Shown here: piece after piece, positions 15,210 through 23,897 of the stretch | Numbering within the stretch: the stretch's first letter is position 1 | Layout of the letters: each line of letters starts with the position of its first letter | Assembly: GCA_041752455.1 (NCBI GenBank) | Contig: JBGSWL010000010.1 | Span: 1-46,428, forward strand | Source of the DNA: JBGSWL01 sp041752455 | GTDB lineage: Bacteria > Pseudomonadota > Alphaproteobacteria > Rhizobiales > Rhizobiaceae | Reading direction: 5' to 3' | DNA length: 46,428 nucleotides | The notes under the pieces: model-generated | Seen by the model: only the letters and a program-made list of their open reading frames with translations | Database searches by the model: none | What the model was told of the DNA's origin: nothing | Position numbers and translations under genes: made by a program

Positions 15210-16118
15210 GTGAACCTCCAGACCCAGATCGCCGAAACGCCGACCATGACGCAAGGTGCCGCAGCCGGTTCCGGGCTTGTCGTCGAGGGCGTCACCGTAA
15301 CCTATCGCAACGGCCTGACCGCGCTGAAGGATGCGAGTTTCTTTGTCCCACCCGGTTCGATTGCCGCGCTGGTTGGCGTCAACGGTTCCGGCAAGTCCAC
15401 GCTGTTCAAGGCGATCATGGGATTTGTGCCAACCGCCGCCGGGCACATCTCGGTGCTCGGCATGCCGGTGCGAAAAGCATTGAAAGTCAATGCAATCGCT
15501 TATGTGCCGCAGGCCGAAGAGGTCGACTGGACCTTTCCCGTTCTGGTACGCGATGTTGTCATGATGGGCCGTTATGGCCGCATGGGCATGTTGCGCATTC
15601 CCGGTGCCATGGACCGCAAGGCGGTTGCCGAGGCGCTCGACCGCGTCGGCCTTGCCGACTTTGCGAGCCGCCAGATCGGCGAACTCTCCGGCGGCCAGAA
15701 AAAGCGCGTGTTCCTCGCCAGGGCGCTCGCGCAGGATGCCCGCGTGATCCTCCTCGATGAACCGTTTACCGGCGTCGATGTGACGACCGAAACCGCCATC
15801 ACTGCCCTGTTGCGCGACTTGCGCGATGAAGGCCGGCTGATGCTTGTCTCCACCCACAATCTGGGTTCGGTGCCCGAATTCTGCGACCGCACCATCCTTA
15901 TCCGCGGCACGGTTCTGGCCCATGGCAAGACGGCAGACATCTTCACGCCGGACAATTTGCAGATGGCCTTCGGTGGCCTGCTCCGCCATTTCGTGCTCGG
16001 CGGTACCGATCTGCACGACGACGATGATGGCCGCGCCCTGACCATCCTGACCGATGATGAGCGCCCGTTCGTCGTCTACGACGACCGCGTCCGCGCAGCG
16101 ACGGACAGCACCAAGTGA
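15210..16118 (+). CDS. sitB: Mn2+/Fe2+ ABC transporter ATP-binding protein
   Basis: The 302-residue ATPase has Walker A LVGVNGSGKSTLFK, Q-loop YVPQAEEVDWTFPVLVRDVV (the DWTFPV segment is typical of Mn/Zn ABC ATPases), signature LSGGQKKRVFLARAL, Walker B VILLDEPFTGVD and switch STHNLGSV. The start given is a GTG directly after the sitA stop, with GGCGGGG upstream; an ATG at 15246 is an alternative that keeps the whole domain. The stop overlaps the sitC start (GTGA). Confidence 0.93.
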   Translation: MNLQTQIAETPTMTQGAAAGSGLVVEGVTVTYRNGLTALKDASFFVPPGSIAALVGVNGSGKSTLFKAIMGFVPTAAGHISVLGMPVRKALKVNAIAYVPQAEEVDWTFPVLVRDVVMMGRYGRMGMLRIPGAMDRKAVAEALDRVGLADFASRQIGELSGGQKKRVFLARALAQDARVILLDEPFTGVDVTTETAITALLRDLRDEGRLMLVSTHNLGSVPEFCDRTILIRGTVLAHGKTADIFTPDNLQMAFGGLLRHFVLGGTDLHDDDDGRALTILTDDERPFVVYDDRVRAATDSTK

Positions 16119-16972
16119 GCATCATCTTCGAGCCCTTCGCCTACGGCTACATGGTCAACGCCATGTGGGTCAGCGCACTGGTCGGCGCTGTCTGCGGCTT
16201 CCTGTCGGTGTTCCTGATGCTGCGCGGCTGGTCGCTGATCGGCGATGCGCTGAGCCACGCCATCGTGCCCGGCGTTGCCGGTGCCTGGATGCTCGGCCTG
16301 CCGTTTGCGGTCGGCGCGTTTCTCGCAGGCGGCTTGGCGGCAGCTGCCATGCTGTTCCTGCGGGCGCAGACCGCCTTGAAAGAAGATGTGGTGATCGGCC
16401 TCGTCTTCACCTCGTTCTTCGGGCTCGGCCTGTTCATGGCCTCGCTGTCGCCGGTTTCGGTCAACTTGCAGACCATCACCATGGGCAACATCCTTGCCAT
16501 CGCGCCCGACGACACGCTTCAACTGGTCATCATCTGCGCCCTGTCGCTGGGGTTTCTCCTGCTGAGGTGGCGTGACCTGATGGCGATCTTCTTTGACGAA
16601 AGCCATGCCCGCGCCATAGGCCTGCCGGTGACAACGCTGAAGGTCATCTTTTTTGCCGTGCTTGCGGCAGCCAGCGTTGCGGCGCTCCAGACCGTCGGCG
16701 CGTTCCTGGTCATTGCGATGATCGTGACGCCCGGCGCGACGGCCTATCTCCTGTCGGATCGCTTCGGCCACGTGCTGGCAATTGCCGTCACCATCGGCGC
16801 GTCGAGCGCGTTCTTCGGTGCCTGGGCCAGCTATTTTCTCGATGGCGCGACCGGCGGCATCATCGTCTGCCTGCAGACTTTGGTGTTTCTGGCAGCGCTC
16901 GTCCTTGCGCCCCGCCATGGCCTTCTGGCAGCGCGGCGCTTGCGTCGTGCAGGTACCGAGGTGCCATCATGA
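16115..16972 (+). CDS. sitC: Mn2+/Fe2+ ABC transporter permease (first)
   Basis: The 285-residue inner-membrane protein of the ABC-3 family has about eight helices. Family segments are RGWSLIGDALSHAIVPGVAG, VVIGLVFTSFFGLGLFM and LQTVGAFLVIAMIVTPGATAYL. It starts with a GTG overlapping the sitB stop and ends overlapping sitD (ATGA). With SitD it forms a heterodimeric channel. Confidence 0.93.
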   Translation: MSIIFEPFAYGYMVNAMWVSALVGAVCGFLSVFLMLRGWSLIGDALSHAIVPGVAGAWMLGLPFAVGAFLAGGLAAAAMLFLRAQTALKEDVVIGLVFTSFFGLGLFMASLSPVSVNLQTITMGNILAIAPDDTLQLVIICALSLGFLLLRWRDLMAIFFDESHARAIGLPVTTLKVIFFAVLAAASVAALQTVGAFLVIAMIVTPGATAYLLSDRFGHVLAIAVTIGASSAFFGAWASYFLDGATGGIIVCLQTLVFLAALVLAPRHGLLAARRLRRAGTEVPS

Positions 16973-17808
16973 TCGAGTGGCTGACGCTGCCGTTCGAATT
17001 CGATTTCATGCGCACCGCATTCCTGACCGGTTCGCTGGTCGCGGTGCCCTGCGCACTTCTCTCCTGCTTTCTTGTCCTGAAAGGCTGGGCGCTGATGGGT
17101 GATGCGGTCTCGCACGGCATCCTGCCCGGCATCGTGCTTGCCTATATCGCCGGCCTGCCGCTGGCACTTGGCGCCTTTGCCGCCGGCATGGCCTGCGCCC
17201 TGGCAATCGGCTTCATCCGCGACAACAGCCGCGTCAAGCAGGACACTGCCATGGGTGTCGTCTTCTCCGGCATGTTTGCCGCCGGCATGGTGCTGTATGT
17301 CGCCATCGACAGCGAATTGCACCTCGACCACATCCTGTTCGGCAACATGCTGGGCATCACAACGCAGGACTTCTGGACCAGCGCTGCAATCTCCGTCGGT
17401 GTCACGGCGATCATCCTCCTGCGCTGGCGCGACCTGCTGCTGCACGCCTTCGACCCGGCGCAGGCGCGCGTTGCCGGGCTTGCCGTCGGCATCTTGCACT
17501 ACGGGCTGCTGGCCATGCTCTCGGCCACCATCGTCGCAACGCTGGCCGCAACCGGGCTTCTCTTGGCGATCGGCCTCGTGATTGCACCCGGTGCCATCGC
17601 GTTCCTGCTGGTGCGCAGCTTTGGCGCCATGCTGGTGACAGCGGTGATGGTTGCGCTGATAGCCGTCAACACTGGCGTCCTTGCGAGCTTCCACCTCGAC
17701 AGCGCGCCGGCGCCGACGGTCATGATGGCGTTCACGACGATGTTCATTGTTGTCTTTGCGTGGAAGTCGGCGCGCGACCGGATGGTGACCAGCCGACAGG
17801 CCGCCTGA
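16969..17808 (+). CDS. sitD: Mn2+/Fe2+ ABC transporter permease (second)
   Basis: The 279-residue ABC-3 permease is paralogous to SitC: KGWALMGDAVSHGILPGIVL, DTAMGVVFSGMFAAGMVLY and ATGLLLAIGLVIAPGAIAFL align with the same segments there. About eight helices. It is the last gene of sitABCD; its stop is 5 bp from the stop of the opposing DUF1045 gene, so no dedicated terminator fits between. Confidence 0.93.
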   Translation: MIEWLTLPFEFDFMRTAFLTGSLVAVPCALLSCFLVLKGWALMGDAVSHGILPGIVLAYIAGLPLALGAFAAGMACALAIGFIRDNSRVKQDTAMGVVFSGMFAAGMVLYVAIDSELHLDHILFGNMLGITTQDFWTSAAISVGVTAIILLRWRDLLLHAFDPAQARVAGLAVGILHYGLLAMLSATIVATLAATGLLLAIGLVIAPGAIAFLLVRSFGAMLVTAVMVALIAVNTGVLASFHLDSAPAPTVMMAFTTMFIVVFAWKSARDRMVTSRQAA

Positions 17809-17813
17809 CAGGT

Positions 17814-18521
17814 TCAGGCGATCTCGCGGATCGCCGAGCGCTCGAACATGTGTGTGGAATGCACCACAAATGGCGCACCGGCCTCCCGCTCGACAAACAG
17901 CGTCAGGCGGTCCATCGAAATCCCCGCTTCGGGCAGGTTGCCGAAATGGCGGTGCAGCGCCGCCTCGACCCGGTCGCGCTCATGTTCTTCCACATGGCCG
18001 GTCAGCGTCATGTGGAACCGGAACGTCTCGAAGACGTACGGATAACCCCAATTGTAGAGATTGCGCAGTTCGACGCGTGACAGCCGTTCCGGCTGCCGGC
18101 GCTCCATTTCCGTGTCGGACAACGGCGCGCGGAACTTGTCGAAGGTCGTGACGATACGGTTGGCAAGATCGTTCAACCGACCGTTCTCGCGGGCCGGCAC
18201 CAGCGCAAAGAAACCGCCGAGCCGCGCAATTTCCGTCGGGCGCACATCCACCGGATCGACACCGCGGCAGAACGAGCGGATGGCATCGATCAAGTCGCGT
18301 TCGCTCGCCGTATCGACGAGGCGGAACGGCGCCTTCAGCGTGCCATGAAAACCATACCGCCGCGGCGCGGCCGTATAGTAGGACTGCGCCCCGGCAGCCA
18401 AACCGTCGACACCGGCCGCCGGAAGCGAAAGACCGGAAAACGCATCGCGCCCCAGCCAGCGGGCAGCAGTCATTGTCAGGTCATTGTCGCGCGGCGGCGT
18501 GTAATAGATGGCGTAGCGCAT
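17814..18521 (-). CDS. DUF1045 protein, 2H-phosphoesterase-like
   Basis: The 235-residue cytoplasmic protein opens MRYAIYYTPPRDNDLTMTAA and has two H-x-T motifs: YGFHGTLKAPF (H59, T61) and FRFHMTLTGH (about residue 170). This is the paired active-site signature of 2H phosphoesterases. The family is usually found in C-P lyase (phn) operons, where it is called a phosphonate metabolism protein and may act on a cyclic phosphate. No phn gene is visible in the window, so the gene is orphaned or acts on another substrate. Confidence 0.85.
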   Translation of the reverse strand: MRYAIYYTPPRDNDLTMTAARWLGRDAFSGLSLPAAGVDGLAAGAQSYYTAAPRRYGFHGTLKAPFRLVDTASERDLIDAIRSFCRGVDPVDVRPTEIARLGGFFALVPARENGRLNDLANRIVTTFDKFRAPLSDTEMERRQPERLSRVELRNLYNWGYPYVFETFRFHMTLTGHVEEHERDRVEAALHRHFGNLPEAGISMDRLTLFVEREAGAPFVVHSTHMFERSAIREIA

Positions 18522-18662
18522 GTGCGTCCGAATCGGCGGTTAGTGTGGAAATGTCAGGACTGCTATGCGCGCTATGTGACATGTTCGCGAAGGAAACGGG
18601 GCGATAAAAAGAATAACTGTGCCGCACTGCAGCATTAATCGCCCCGGATGCCCCCAAGACTG

Positions 18663-18678
18663 CATCGTCGTGACGATG
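18663..18678. promoter_or_regulatory. perfect dyad, candidate operator
   Basis: CATCGTC-GT-GACGATG is a perfect 7-bp inverted repeat with a 2-nt centre, 142 bp before the DUF1045 start and about 320 bp before the symporter genes. It could bind a dimeric regulator of either direction. The protein is unknown. Confidence 0.3.
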
Positions 18679-18911
18679 GCTACGCACCGCTGCAACCCGG
18701 CGGTTGTGTTCCCCTTCCCCTCCCGTGGCCTGTGAAAGCTTAAAGGAATCTTAGCATTAAGTAGGGTTGAGAAATTGCGTCTCTTGCCCTGATATGGCTG
18801 CAGCCAATGGTGTCCGAGGGGGAAGTCTGTCCTCCGGCGCCAGGCGCGTTCCCCAAGCGGGATCGCCGTTATGTGGAGGGGTCGGGGGAGGAACTCGCGC
18901 TGCCATCCGTT

Positions 18912-18940
18912 TTGAACCGCTTTCGCGGAACGGGTAAAGT
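18912..18940 (+). promoter_or_regulatory. candidate promoter of the DUF4212-symporter operon
   Basis: TTGAAC (18912-18917), 17-bp spacer, TAAAGT (18935-18940); four of six bases match in each hexamer. It would start RNA near 18947, giving a 50-nt leader ending in the GGGAGG ribosome site. A second pair, TTGAGA-17-TGATAT (18767-18795), is an alternative or additional start. Confidence 0.4.
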
Positions 18941-18997
18941 GCGCGTTTTTCTCACGGCCTTGCGCTTATGAAACAAGCACTCGAGGGAGGTCTTACT

Positions 18998-19258
18998 ATG
19001 AGTGAAAATAAAAGGTCCGCACAGGACTACTGGCAGGCAAACCTGAACCTGATCTACATCTGTCTGGCGATCTGGGCCTTTTGCTCGTTCGGACTGGGGA
19101 TCATTCTTCGTCCGATGCTGAAAGGCATTTCCGTCGGCGGCGCCGATCTCGGTTTCTGGTTCGCCCAGAACGGATCGATCTACGTCTTTCTCGTCCTGAT
19201 TTTCTTCTATGCCTGGCGCATGAACGCTCTCGACCGCAAATACGGCGTCGAAGAGTGA
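18998..19258 (+). CDS. DUF4212 small membrane subunit of a sodium/solute symporter
   Basis: The 86-residue protein has two helices (about residues 20-42 and 60-76) and the family signatures YWQANLNLIYICLAIWAFCSFG and FWFAQNGSIYVFLVLIFFYAWRMN, ending DRKYGVEE. Genes of this family precede a partner SSS symporter, and the pair is thought to act together. The ATG at 18998 is chosen for the GGGAGG 7 nt upstream; an earlier in-frame ATG lacks such a site. Gap to the symporter gene: 27 bp. Confidence 0.9.
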   Translation: MSENKRSAQDYWQANLNLIYICLAIWAFCSFGLGIILRPMLKGISVGGADLGFWFAQNGSIYVFLVLIFFYAWRMNALDRKYGVEE

Positions 19259-19285
19259 TGGCCGCTACAACAAGGGTGATGTGAA

Positions 19286-21238
19286 ATGGATCAATTTACA
19301 CTGAACTTGCTGGTAGTGGGCGCGACGTTCGTGCTCTACATCGGCATTGCAATCTGGGCCCGTGCGGGCACCACCGCTGAATTCTATGCCGCTGGTCAGG
19401 GTGTGAACCCGGTCATGAACGGCATGGCAACCGGCGCAGACTGGATGTCTGCGGCGTCCTTCATCTCGATGGCAGGCATCATCGCCCTGTCGCCTGCCGG
19501 TGGTTACACCCAGTCCGCGTTCCTCATGGGCTGGACCGGCGGCTACGTGCTTCTCGCACTGCTTCTCGCGCCTTACCTCCGCAAATTCGGCAAGTTCACC
19601 GTGCCGGAATTCATCGGCGACCGCTTCTATTCGGGCGGCGCCCGTCTCGTGGCCGTCATCTGCCTCATCATCATCTCGGTCACTTACGTTATCGGCCAGA
19701 TGCGCGGCGTTGGCGTCACCTTCTCGCGCTTTCTTGAAGTGTCGACCGATACCGGCCTCTATATCGGCGCGGCCATCGTGTTTGCCTACGCGGTTCTTGG
19801 CGGCATGAAGGGCATCACCTACACGCAGGTTGCCCAGTACATCGTCCTGATCATCGCCTACACGATCCCGGCGATCTTCATCTCGCTGAACCTGACCGGC
19901 AACTTCCTGCCGCAGCTCGGTCTGATCGGTGGCTACACCCCGCAGGGCGGCGACATCTCGATGCTTGCCAAGCTTGACCAGGTCGTCACCGAACTCGGCT
20001 TCACCGCCTATACCGCTGATACAAACAACATGTTCAACATGGTGCTGTTCACCATGTCGCTCATGATCGGCACAGCCGGTCTGCCGCACGTCATCATCCG
20101 CTTCTTCACCGTGCCGAAGGTCTCCGATGCGCGCTCTTCGGCTGGCTGGGCGCTGGTGTTCATCGCGCTGCTCTACACGGTTGCTCCGGCAGTCGGCGCC
20201 ATGGCCCGCCTCAACCTGACCACCACGTTCTGGCCCGGCGCCGTTGCCGGTTCGGCTCTTTCGGCACCGGCTCTCTCGGTCGCCGACATCGAATCCAAGC
20301 CTGAACTCGCATGGATCAAGACTTGGGCAGCGACCGGCCTTCTCGCCTACAACGACCGCAACGGCGACGGCCTGATCCAGTACTTCAATGAACCGGCTGC
20401 TGTTGCTTCCGCAAACAAGGCACTGGCCGATGCCACCAAGGCACTGACCGACTCGACCGAAACCGACAAGACGGCCCTCCAGGCCGCGGTGACCGAAGCA
20501 CAGGCTGCCGTCGATGCAGCACTGACAGCGGCTACCCTTGACGGCAAGTCGCTGAAGGAACTGGGCTTTGTCGGCAACGAACTGACCAAGGTCGACAACG
20601 ACATCATGGTTCTTGCGAACCCTGAAATCGCGTCGCTCCCGGGTTGGGTCATTGCGCTCGTGGCAGCTGGCGGTCTTGCCGCAGCTCTCTCGACCGCTGC
20701 AGGTCTGCTGCTGGCCATCTCTTCGGCCGTCAGCCATGACCTGATCAAGGGCTCGATCAACCCGAACATCTCGGAAAAGGGCGAACTTCTGGCCGCACGT
20801 ATCTCGATGGCCTTTGCCATCGCACTTGCGACCTGGCTCGGCCTCAACCCTCCCGGCTTTGCCGCACAGGTGGTGGCACTCGCCTTCGGTCTTGCTGCTG
20901 CAACGATCTTCCCGGCCTTGATGATGGGCATCTTCTCGAAGCGCATCAACAAGGAAGGCGCGATCCTCGGCATGCTCGCCGGCCTGATCTTCACCTCGGT
21001 CTACATCTTCCTCTACCTCGGCTGGTTCTTCATCCCGGGCACGAACGTGTATGCCAACACGCCTGCCAACCACTTCTTCGGCATCTCGCCGTTGTCGATC
21101 GGTACCGTTGGTGCGCTGGTGAACTTCGGTGTTGCCTACCTTGTCTCGATGGTGACCGCGGCTCCGCCGCAGCACGTCCAGGACCTCATCGAAAGCGTTC
21201 GCGTTCCACGCGGCGCCGGTGCGGCCATCGATCACTGA
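19286..21238 (+). CDS. sodium:solute symporter (acetate-type, VC_2705 subfamily)
   Basis: The 650-residue SSS transporter probably imports acetate or another short carboxylate with Na+. The core helices are clear: FYAAGQGVNPVMNGMATGADW with MSAASFISMAG (substrate/Na+ site region), YVIGQMRGVGVTFSRFLEV, AVLGGMKGITYTQVAQY, and LAAALSTAAGLLLAISSAVSHD. Residues about 340-440 form an inserted soluble segment. It contains an EF-hand-like loop (D357-R-N-G-D-G-L-I-Q365) and an Ala-rich, helix-forming stretch. Partner of the DUF4212 protein; the DUF294 and exonuclease genes downstream are probably regulatory. A strong terminator follows. Substrate not determinable here. Confidence 0.88.
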   Translation: MDQFTLNLLVVGATFVLYIGIAIWARAGTTAEFYAAGQGVNPVMNGMATGADWMSAASFISMAGIIALSPAGGYTQSAFLMGWTGGYVLLALLLAPYLRKFGKFTVPEFIGDRFYSGGARLVAVICLIIISVTYVIGQMRGVGVTFSRFLEVSTDTGLYIGAAIVFAYAVLGGMKGITYTQVAQYIVLIIAYTIPAIFISLNLTGNFLPQLGLIGGYTPQGGDISMLAKLDQVVTELGFTAYTADTNNMFNMVLFTMSLMIGTAGLPHVIIRFFTVPKVSDARSSAGWALVFIALLYTVAPAVGAMARLNLTTTFWPGAVAGSALSAPALSVADIESKPELAWIKTWAATGLLAYNDRNGDGLIQYFNEPAAVASANKALADATKALTDSTETDKTALQAAVTEAQAAVDAALTAATLDGKSLKELGFVGNELTKVDNDIMVLANPEIASLPGWVIALVAAGGLAAALSTAAGLLLAISSAVSHDLIKGSINPNISEKGELLAARISMAFAIALATWLGLNPPGFAAQVVALAFGLAAATIFPALMMGIFSKRINKEGAILGMLAGLIFTSVYIFLYLGWFFIPGTNVYANTPANHFFGISPLSIGTVGALVNFGVAYLVSMVTAAPPQHVQDLIESVRVPRGAGAAIDH

Positions 21239-21271
21239 TCGCTTCCGCAAGGATAGTTGATCAGTATGTTA

Positions 21272-21304
21272 AAAAGGGGCCCCGCTTTCCGGCGGGGCCC
21301 TTTT
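21272..21304 (+). terminator. rho-independent terminator after the symporter gene
   Basis: AAAAGGGGCCCCGC (21272-21285) pairs with GCGGGGCCCTTTT (21292-21304), with one bulged G and a 6-nt loop, ending in TTTT. It lies 34 bp after the symporter stop and 44 bp before the next start, so the DUF294 gene likely relies on read-through or its own promoter. Confidence 0.85.
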
Positions 21305-21347
21305 GCATTGCAGCAATCGGCGTCATAAGCGAACCGGGAGGGCAAAC

Positions 21348-23213
21348 ATGACGGACAGGACAATGTCTGAACAAGCACGCGCTTTTGCCGCCTTTGCCGA
21401 AGGCCGCGCCCCGTTTCGCGCCCTCGCGCCTGCCCATTTCCAACTTTTGACGGACCATGCCGAGGCGCGAACCGCCACCGCCGGCGATGTCCTGTTCGAG
21501 ATTTCCGATCCGGTTGACGGCCTCTATGTCATCACCGCCGGCAACATCCAGATGTTCTCGGAGGAAGGCGAAACCCTGTCCGACATGCATGCCGGCGACA
21601 TGTTCGGCCATCGCGCCATGCTCCGCGACGGGCGCGCGATCCTGCGCGTCGTGGCCAAATCGGCGTCAACCTTCGTGGTGATCCCCGCCGATGCCCACCG
21701 CAAGGTCATGGCGTCCGATGCGGTCTATGCATCCTTCTTCAAGCGCCAGTTCAATGCTCCCGCCGCGGCAGGTTCCGGTTCGGGTTCGCGCAACCTCTTT
21801 GGCCAGCGCCTTGGCGACGTCATGACACCGGGCCCCGTGACGCTCCCCGTCACGGCGAGCGTGCGCGATGCCGCCAATGTCATGTGGCAGAAGCACATCT
21901 CCTGCGTCCTCGTCATCCATGCCAACGGCACGCTTGCGGGGATCGTCACCTCGGGCGATCTCGTCGGCAAGGTGATCGCCGCAGGGTCCGCAAGCGACCT
22001 GCCGCTTCATGCCGTGATGACCGCCGATCCGGTTTCCTCCACGGCGGACGCCATGATGCTGGACGCCATTGTGGTCATGACCAGCAAGCGGATCGCGCAT
22101 CTGCCGGTGACCGACAAGGCAGGCATGCCGGTCGGCATCGTCACCCAGACCGATCTCGTCCGCCTCAACTCCAATTCGATGATCTACATGATCAACGACA
22201 TCGCCCGGCAGGATACGTTCGAAGGGCTGGCCGGCGTCGTATCCCGCAATGCCCGGATGCTGGTCGAACTCGTCGGCAGCGGCATGGAAGGCCACCAGGT
22301 CGGCCGCGTCATGACCGGCGTCACCGATGCCCTGACAAAACGGCTGGTCACGCTGGCAATCAACCAGTTGGGACCGGCGCCGGTCGACTGGCTCTGGCTT
22401 GCCTGTGGCAGCCAGGGCCGCATGGAACAGACCGGCGTTTCGGACCAGGACAACTGCCTCTTCATCGCTGACGACTACGACGAAGCCGTTCATGGCGCCT
22501 GGTTTGCCGACTTTGCAAAATTCGTGTCCGACGGTCTGGCCGCCGCTGGGTACTTCTATTGCCCCGGCGACATGATGGCGACCAACCCCAAATGGCGCCA
22601 GCCGGTGCGCGTCTGGCGGCAGTATTTCCACGCCTGGATCGACAAGGCAGACCCGATGGCGCAGATGCTGGCAAGCGTCATGTTCGACCTGCGGCCGATC
22701 ATCGGCCACACCGAACTGTTCACCGAACTCAACCGCGAAACGCTGGAAAAGGCCTCGAGGAACTCGATTTTCCGTGGCCACATGATCGCCAATTCGCTCA
22801 AGCACACGCCGCCACTCGGGCTCTTCGGCGGCTTGACCTATGTGCGCGGCAGCGAACACAAGAATGCCATCGACCTGAAGCACTCCGGCGTCGTGCCGAT
22901 CACCGACCTTGGCCGCGTCTACGCGCTTCAGGGCCGCATCGAGGAGGTCAACACCCGCGACCGGCTTTTGGCGGCAACCGGCATTCAGGGCATCCTGTCG
23001 AAAACCGGTGGCAGCGACCTGATCGATGCCTATGACCTGATCGTCGAACTGCGTCTGCGCCACCAGACCAGCCAGATCCGGGCTGGCATCAAGCCTGACA
23101 ACTTCATGGTGCCGGACACGCTCTCAGCCCTTGAACGCAACCACCTCAAGGACGCATTTGCCGTGGTCAAGGCCTTGCAATCCTCGGTCAGCAAGGGGCA
23201 GGTGCCCGGATGA
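21348..23213 (+). CDS. cNMP-binding/CBS-pair/DUF294 nucleotidyltransferase-like protein
   Basis: A 621-residue cytoplasmic signalling protein. Domains in order: cyclic-nucleotide-binding-like fold (about 20-130, with HAGDMFGHRAML in the place of the phosphate-binding cassette); two CBS motifs (about 155-210, DVMTPGPVTLPV...GIVTSGDLVGK; and 220-275, AVMTADPVSS...GIVTQTDLVRL); DUF294 nucleotidyltransferase core (about 290-430, GSQGRMEQTGVSDQDN with the GS...DxD metal motif, residues 354-369); and a C-terminal helical DUF294 partner domain (470-615). The layout recalls GlnD-type enzymes. It sits behind the symporter and before a sensor-exonuclease, an association I remember from other proteobacteria. 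GGGAGGG precedes the ATG. Confidence 0.88.
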   Translation: MTDRTMSEQARAFAAFAEGRAPFRALAPAHFQLLTDHAEARTATAGDVLFEISDPVDGLYVITAGNIQMFSEEGETLSDMHAGDMFGHRAMLRDGRAILRVVAKSASTFVVIPADAHRKVMASDAVYASFFKRQFNAPAAAGSGSGSRNLFGQRLGDVMTPGPVTLPVTASVRDAANVMWQKHISCVLVIHANGTLAGIVTSGDLVGKVIAAGSASDLPLHAVMTADPVSSTADAMMLDAIVVMTSKRIAHLPVTDKAGMPVGIVTQTDLVRLNSNSMIYMINDIARQDTFEGLAGVVSRNARMLVELVGSGMEGHQVGRVMTGVTDALTKRLVTLAINQLGPAPVDWLWLACGSQGRMEQTGVSDQDNCLFIADDYDEAVHGAWFADFAKFVSDGLAAAGYFYCPGDMMATNPKWRQPVRVWRQYFHAWIDKADPMAQMLASVMFDLRPIIGHTELFTELNRETLEKASRNSIFRGHMIANSLKHTPPLGLFGGLTYVRGSEHKNAIDLKHSGVVPITDLGRVYALQGRIEEVNTRDRLLAATGIQGILSKTGGSDLIDAYDLIVELRLRHQTSQIRAGIKPDNFMVPDTLSALERNHLKDAFAVVKALQSSVSKGQVPG

Positions 23214-23262
23214 TAACGTTAGAACACACCGTGCGCGCACGCCGGTCACGGAAAGGAACACG

Positions 23263-23793
23263 ATGATATTTCCCCTTTTGGCTGCGATCGCCGCCGCCTT
23301 CGGCGCGGTTGGCGTCACGCTTCTCGTCTTCAGGCTCATGGGCCGCAAGGCACCGGCCGGAACAACCCCGCTTGTTGCCGCAGCCGCGATGATCGCCATG
23401 GCGATCTGGAATGAATCGACCTGGTTTTCGCGCACCAGCGCCGAGCTTCCCAACAACTATGTCATTGTCCAGACCGGCACCTATTCCGGCATCCTGCAGC
23501 CGTGGACGCTGCTGTTCCCGCGCGTCAATCGGTTCGTCCTTGTCGAGACCGACACAGTCCTGCAAAACAGCAACGCGCCCGAGATCCGCACGGCGCGCAT
23601 TCTCCTGATGCAACGCTTCCAGCCGGCGCTTACGGTGCGCCAATTGTTCGATTGCGCGGAAAACAAGCAGGCCGACTTGACCGACAAGACGGTTTTTGAT
23701 GCATCCGGAATGCCGCAGGATGTGGCCTGGCAGACCGTTGATGAAGCAGATCCGATGCTCCGTGCCGTCTGCGATCAAGTGGTCGGCACATAG
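23263..23793 (+). CDS. membrane-anchored protein of unknown function
   Basis: No family recognised. The 176-residue protein has two N-terminal hydrophobic segments (about residues 2-25 and 35-50) separated by a short basic loop (RLMGRKAPAG). A soluble domain of about 125 residues follows, with NYVIVQTGTYSGILQPWTLL, RILLMQRFQPALTVRQLFDC and a C-terminal DPMLRAVCDQV; two cysteines (in LFDCAE and AVCDQ) could pair. The ATG at 23263 is preceded by GAAAGGAA. It lies 49 bp after the DUF294 gene and 104 bp before the sensor-exonuclease gene, so it may be part of that regulatory unit. Confidence 0.75.
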   Translation: MIFPLLAAIAAAFGAVGVTLLVFRLMGRKAPAGTTPLVAAAAMIAMAIWNESTWFSRTSAELPNNYVIVQTGTYSGILQPWTLLFPRVNRFVLVETDTVLQNSNAPEIRTARILLMQRFQPALTVRQLFDCAENKQADLTDKTVFDASGMPQDVAWQTVDEADPMLRAVCDQVVGT

Positions 23794-23897
23794 ACCGAAA
23801 GACGGGCTGGAACCGCAAGGCGAGCGGGACCACATTAGCGCTAGAAAGACGTCATAGTGGTCCGCCGGGAGGAAACGGGCAGACCGGGAGGAGCGTC

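Larger units (their letters stand above)
18522..18997. other. 476-bp regulatory region upstream of the symporter pair
   Basis: This is the longest stretch without a convincing gene. It holds a perfect dyad at 18663-18678, a C-rich run near 18710-18725, two promoter-like pairs (TTGAGA-17-TGATAT at 18767-18795 and TTGAAC-17-TAAAGT at 18912-18940), and G-rich segments (18817-18824, 18874-18892). If the upstream promoter is used, a leader of about 200 nt precedes the DUF4212 gene. No tRNA or known riboswitch pattern was recognised. Confidence 0.6.

Noticed and set aside
13407..16016. Very long open frame on the minus strand across the iron permease and sit genes
   Set aside because: It lies opposite fbpB and sitAB, which have clear domain motifs. 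The translated frame is His/Arg/Asp-rich with no domains, as expected of antisense frames in high-GC DNA.
19265..21250. Long minus-strand open frame opposite the sodium symporter
   Set aside because: Composition (His, Asp, Arg, Gly rich) and lack of motifs mark it as a shadow; the plus-strand symporter is certain.
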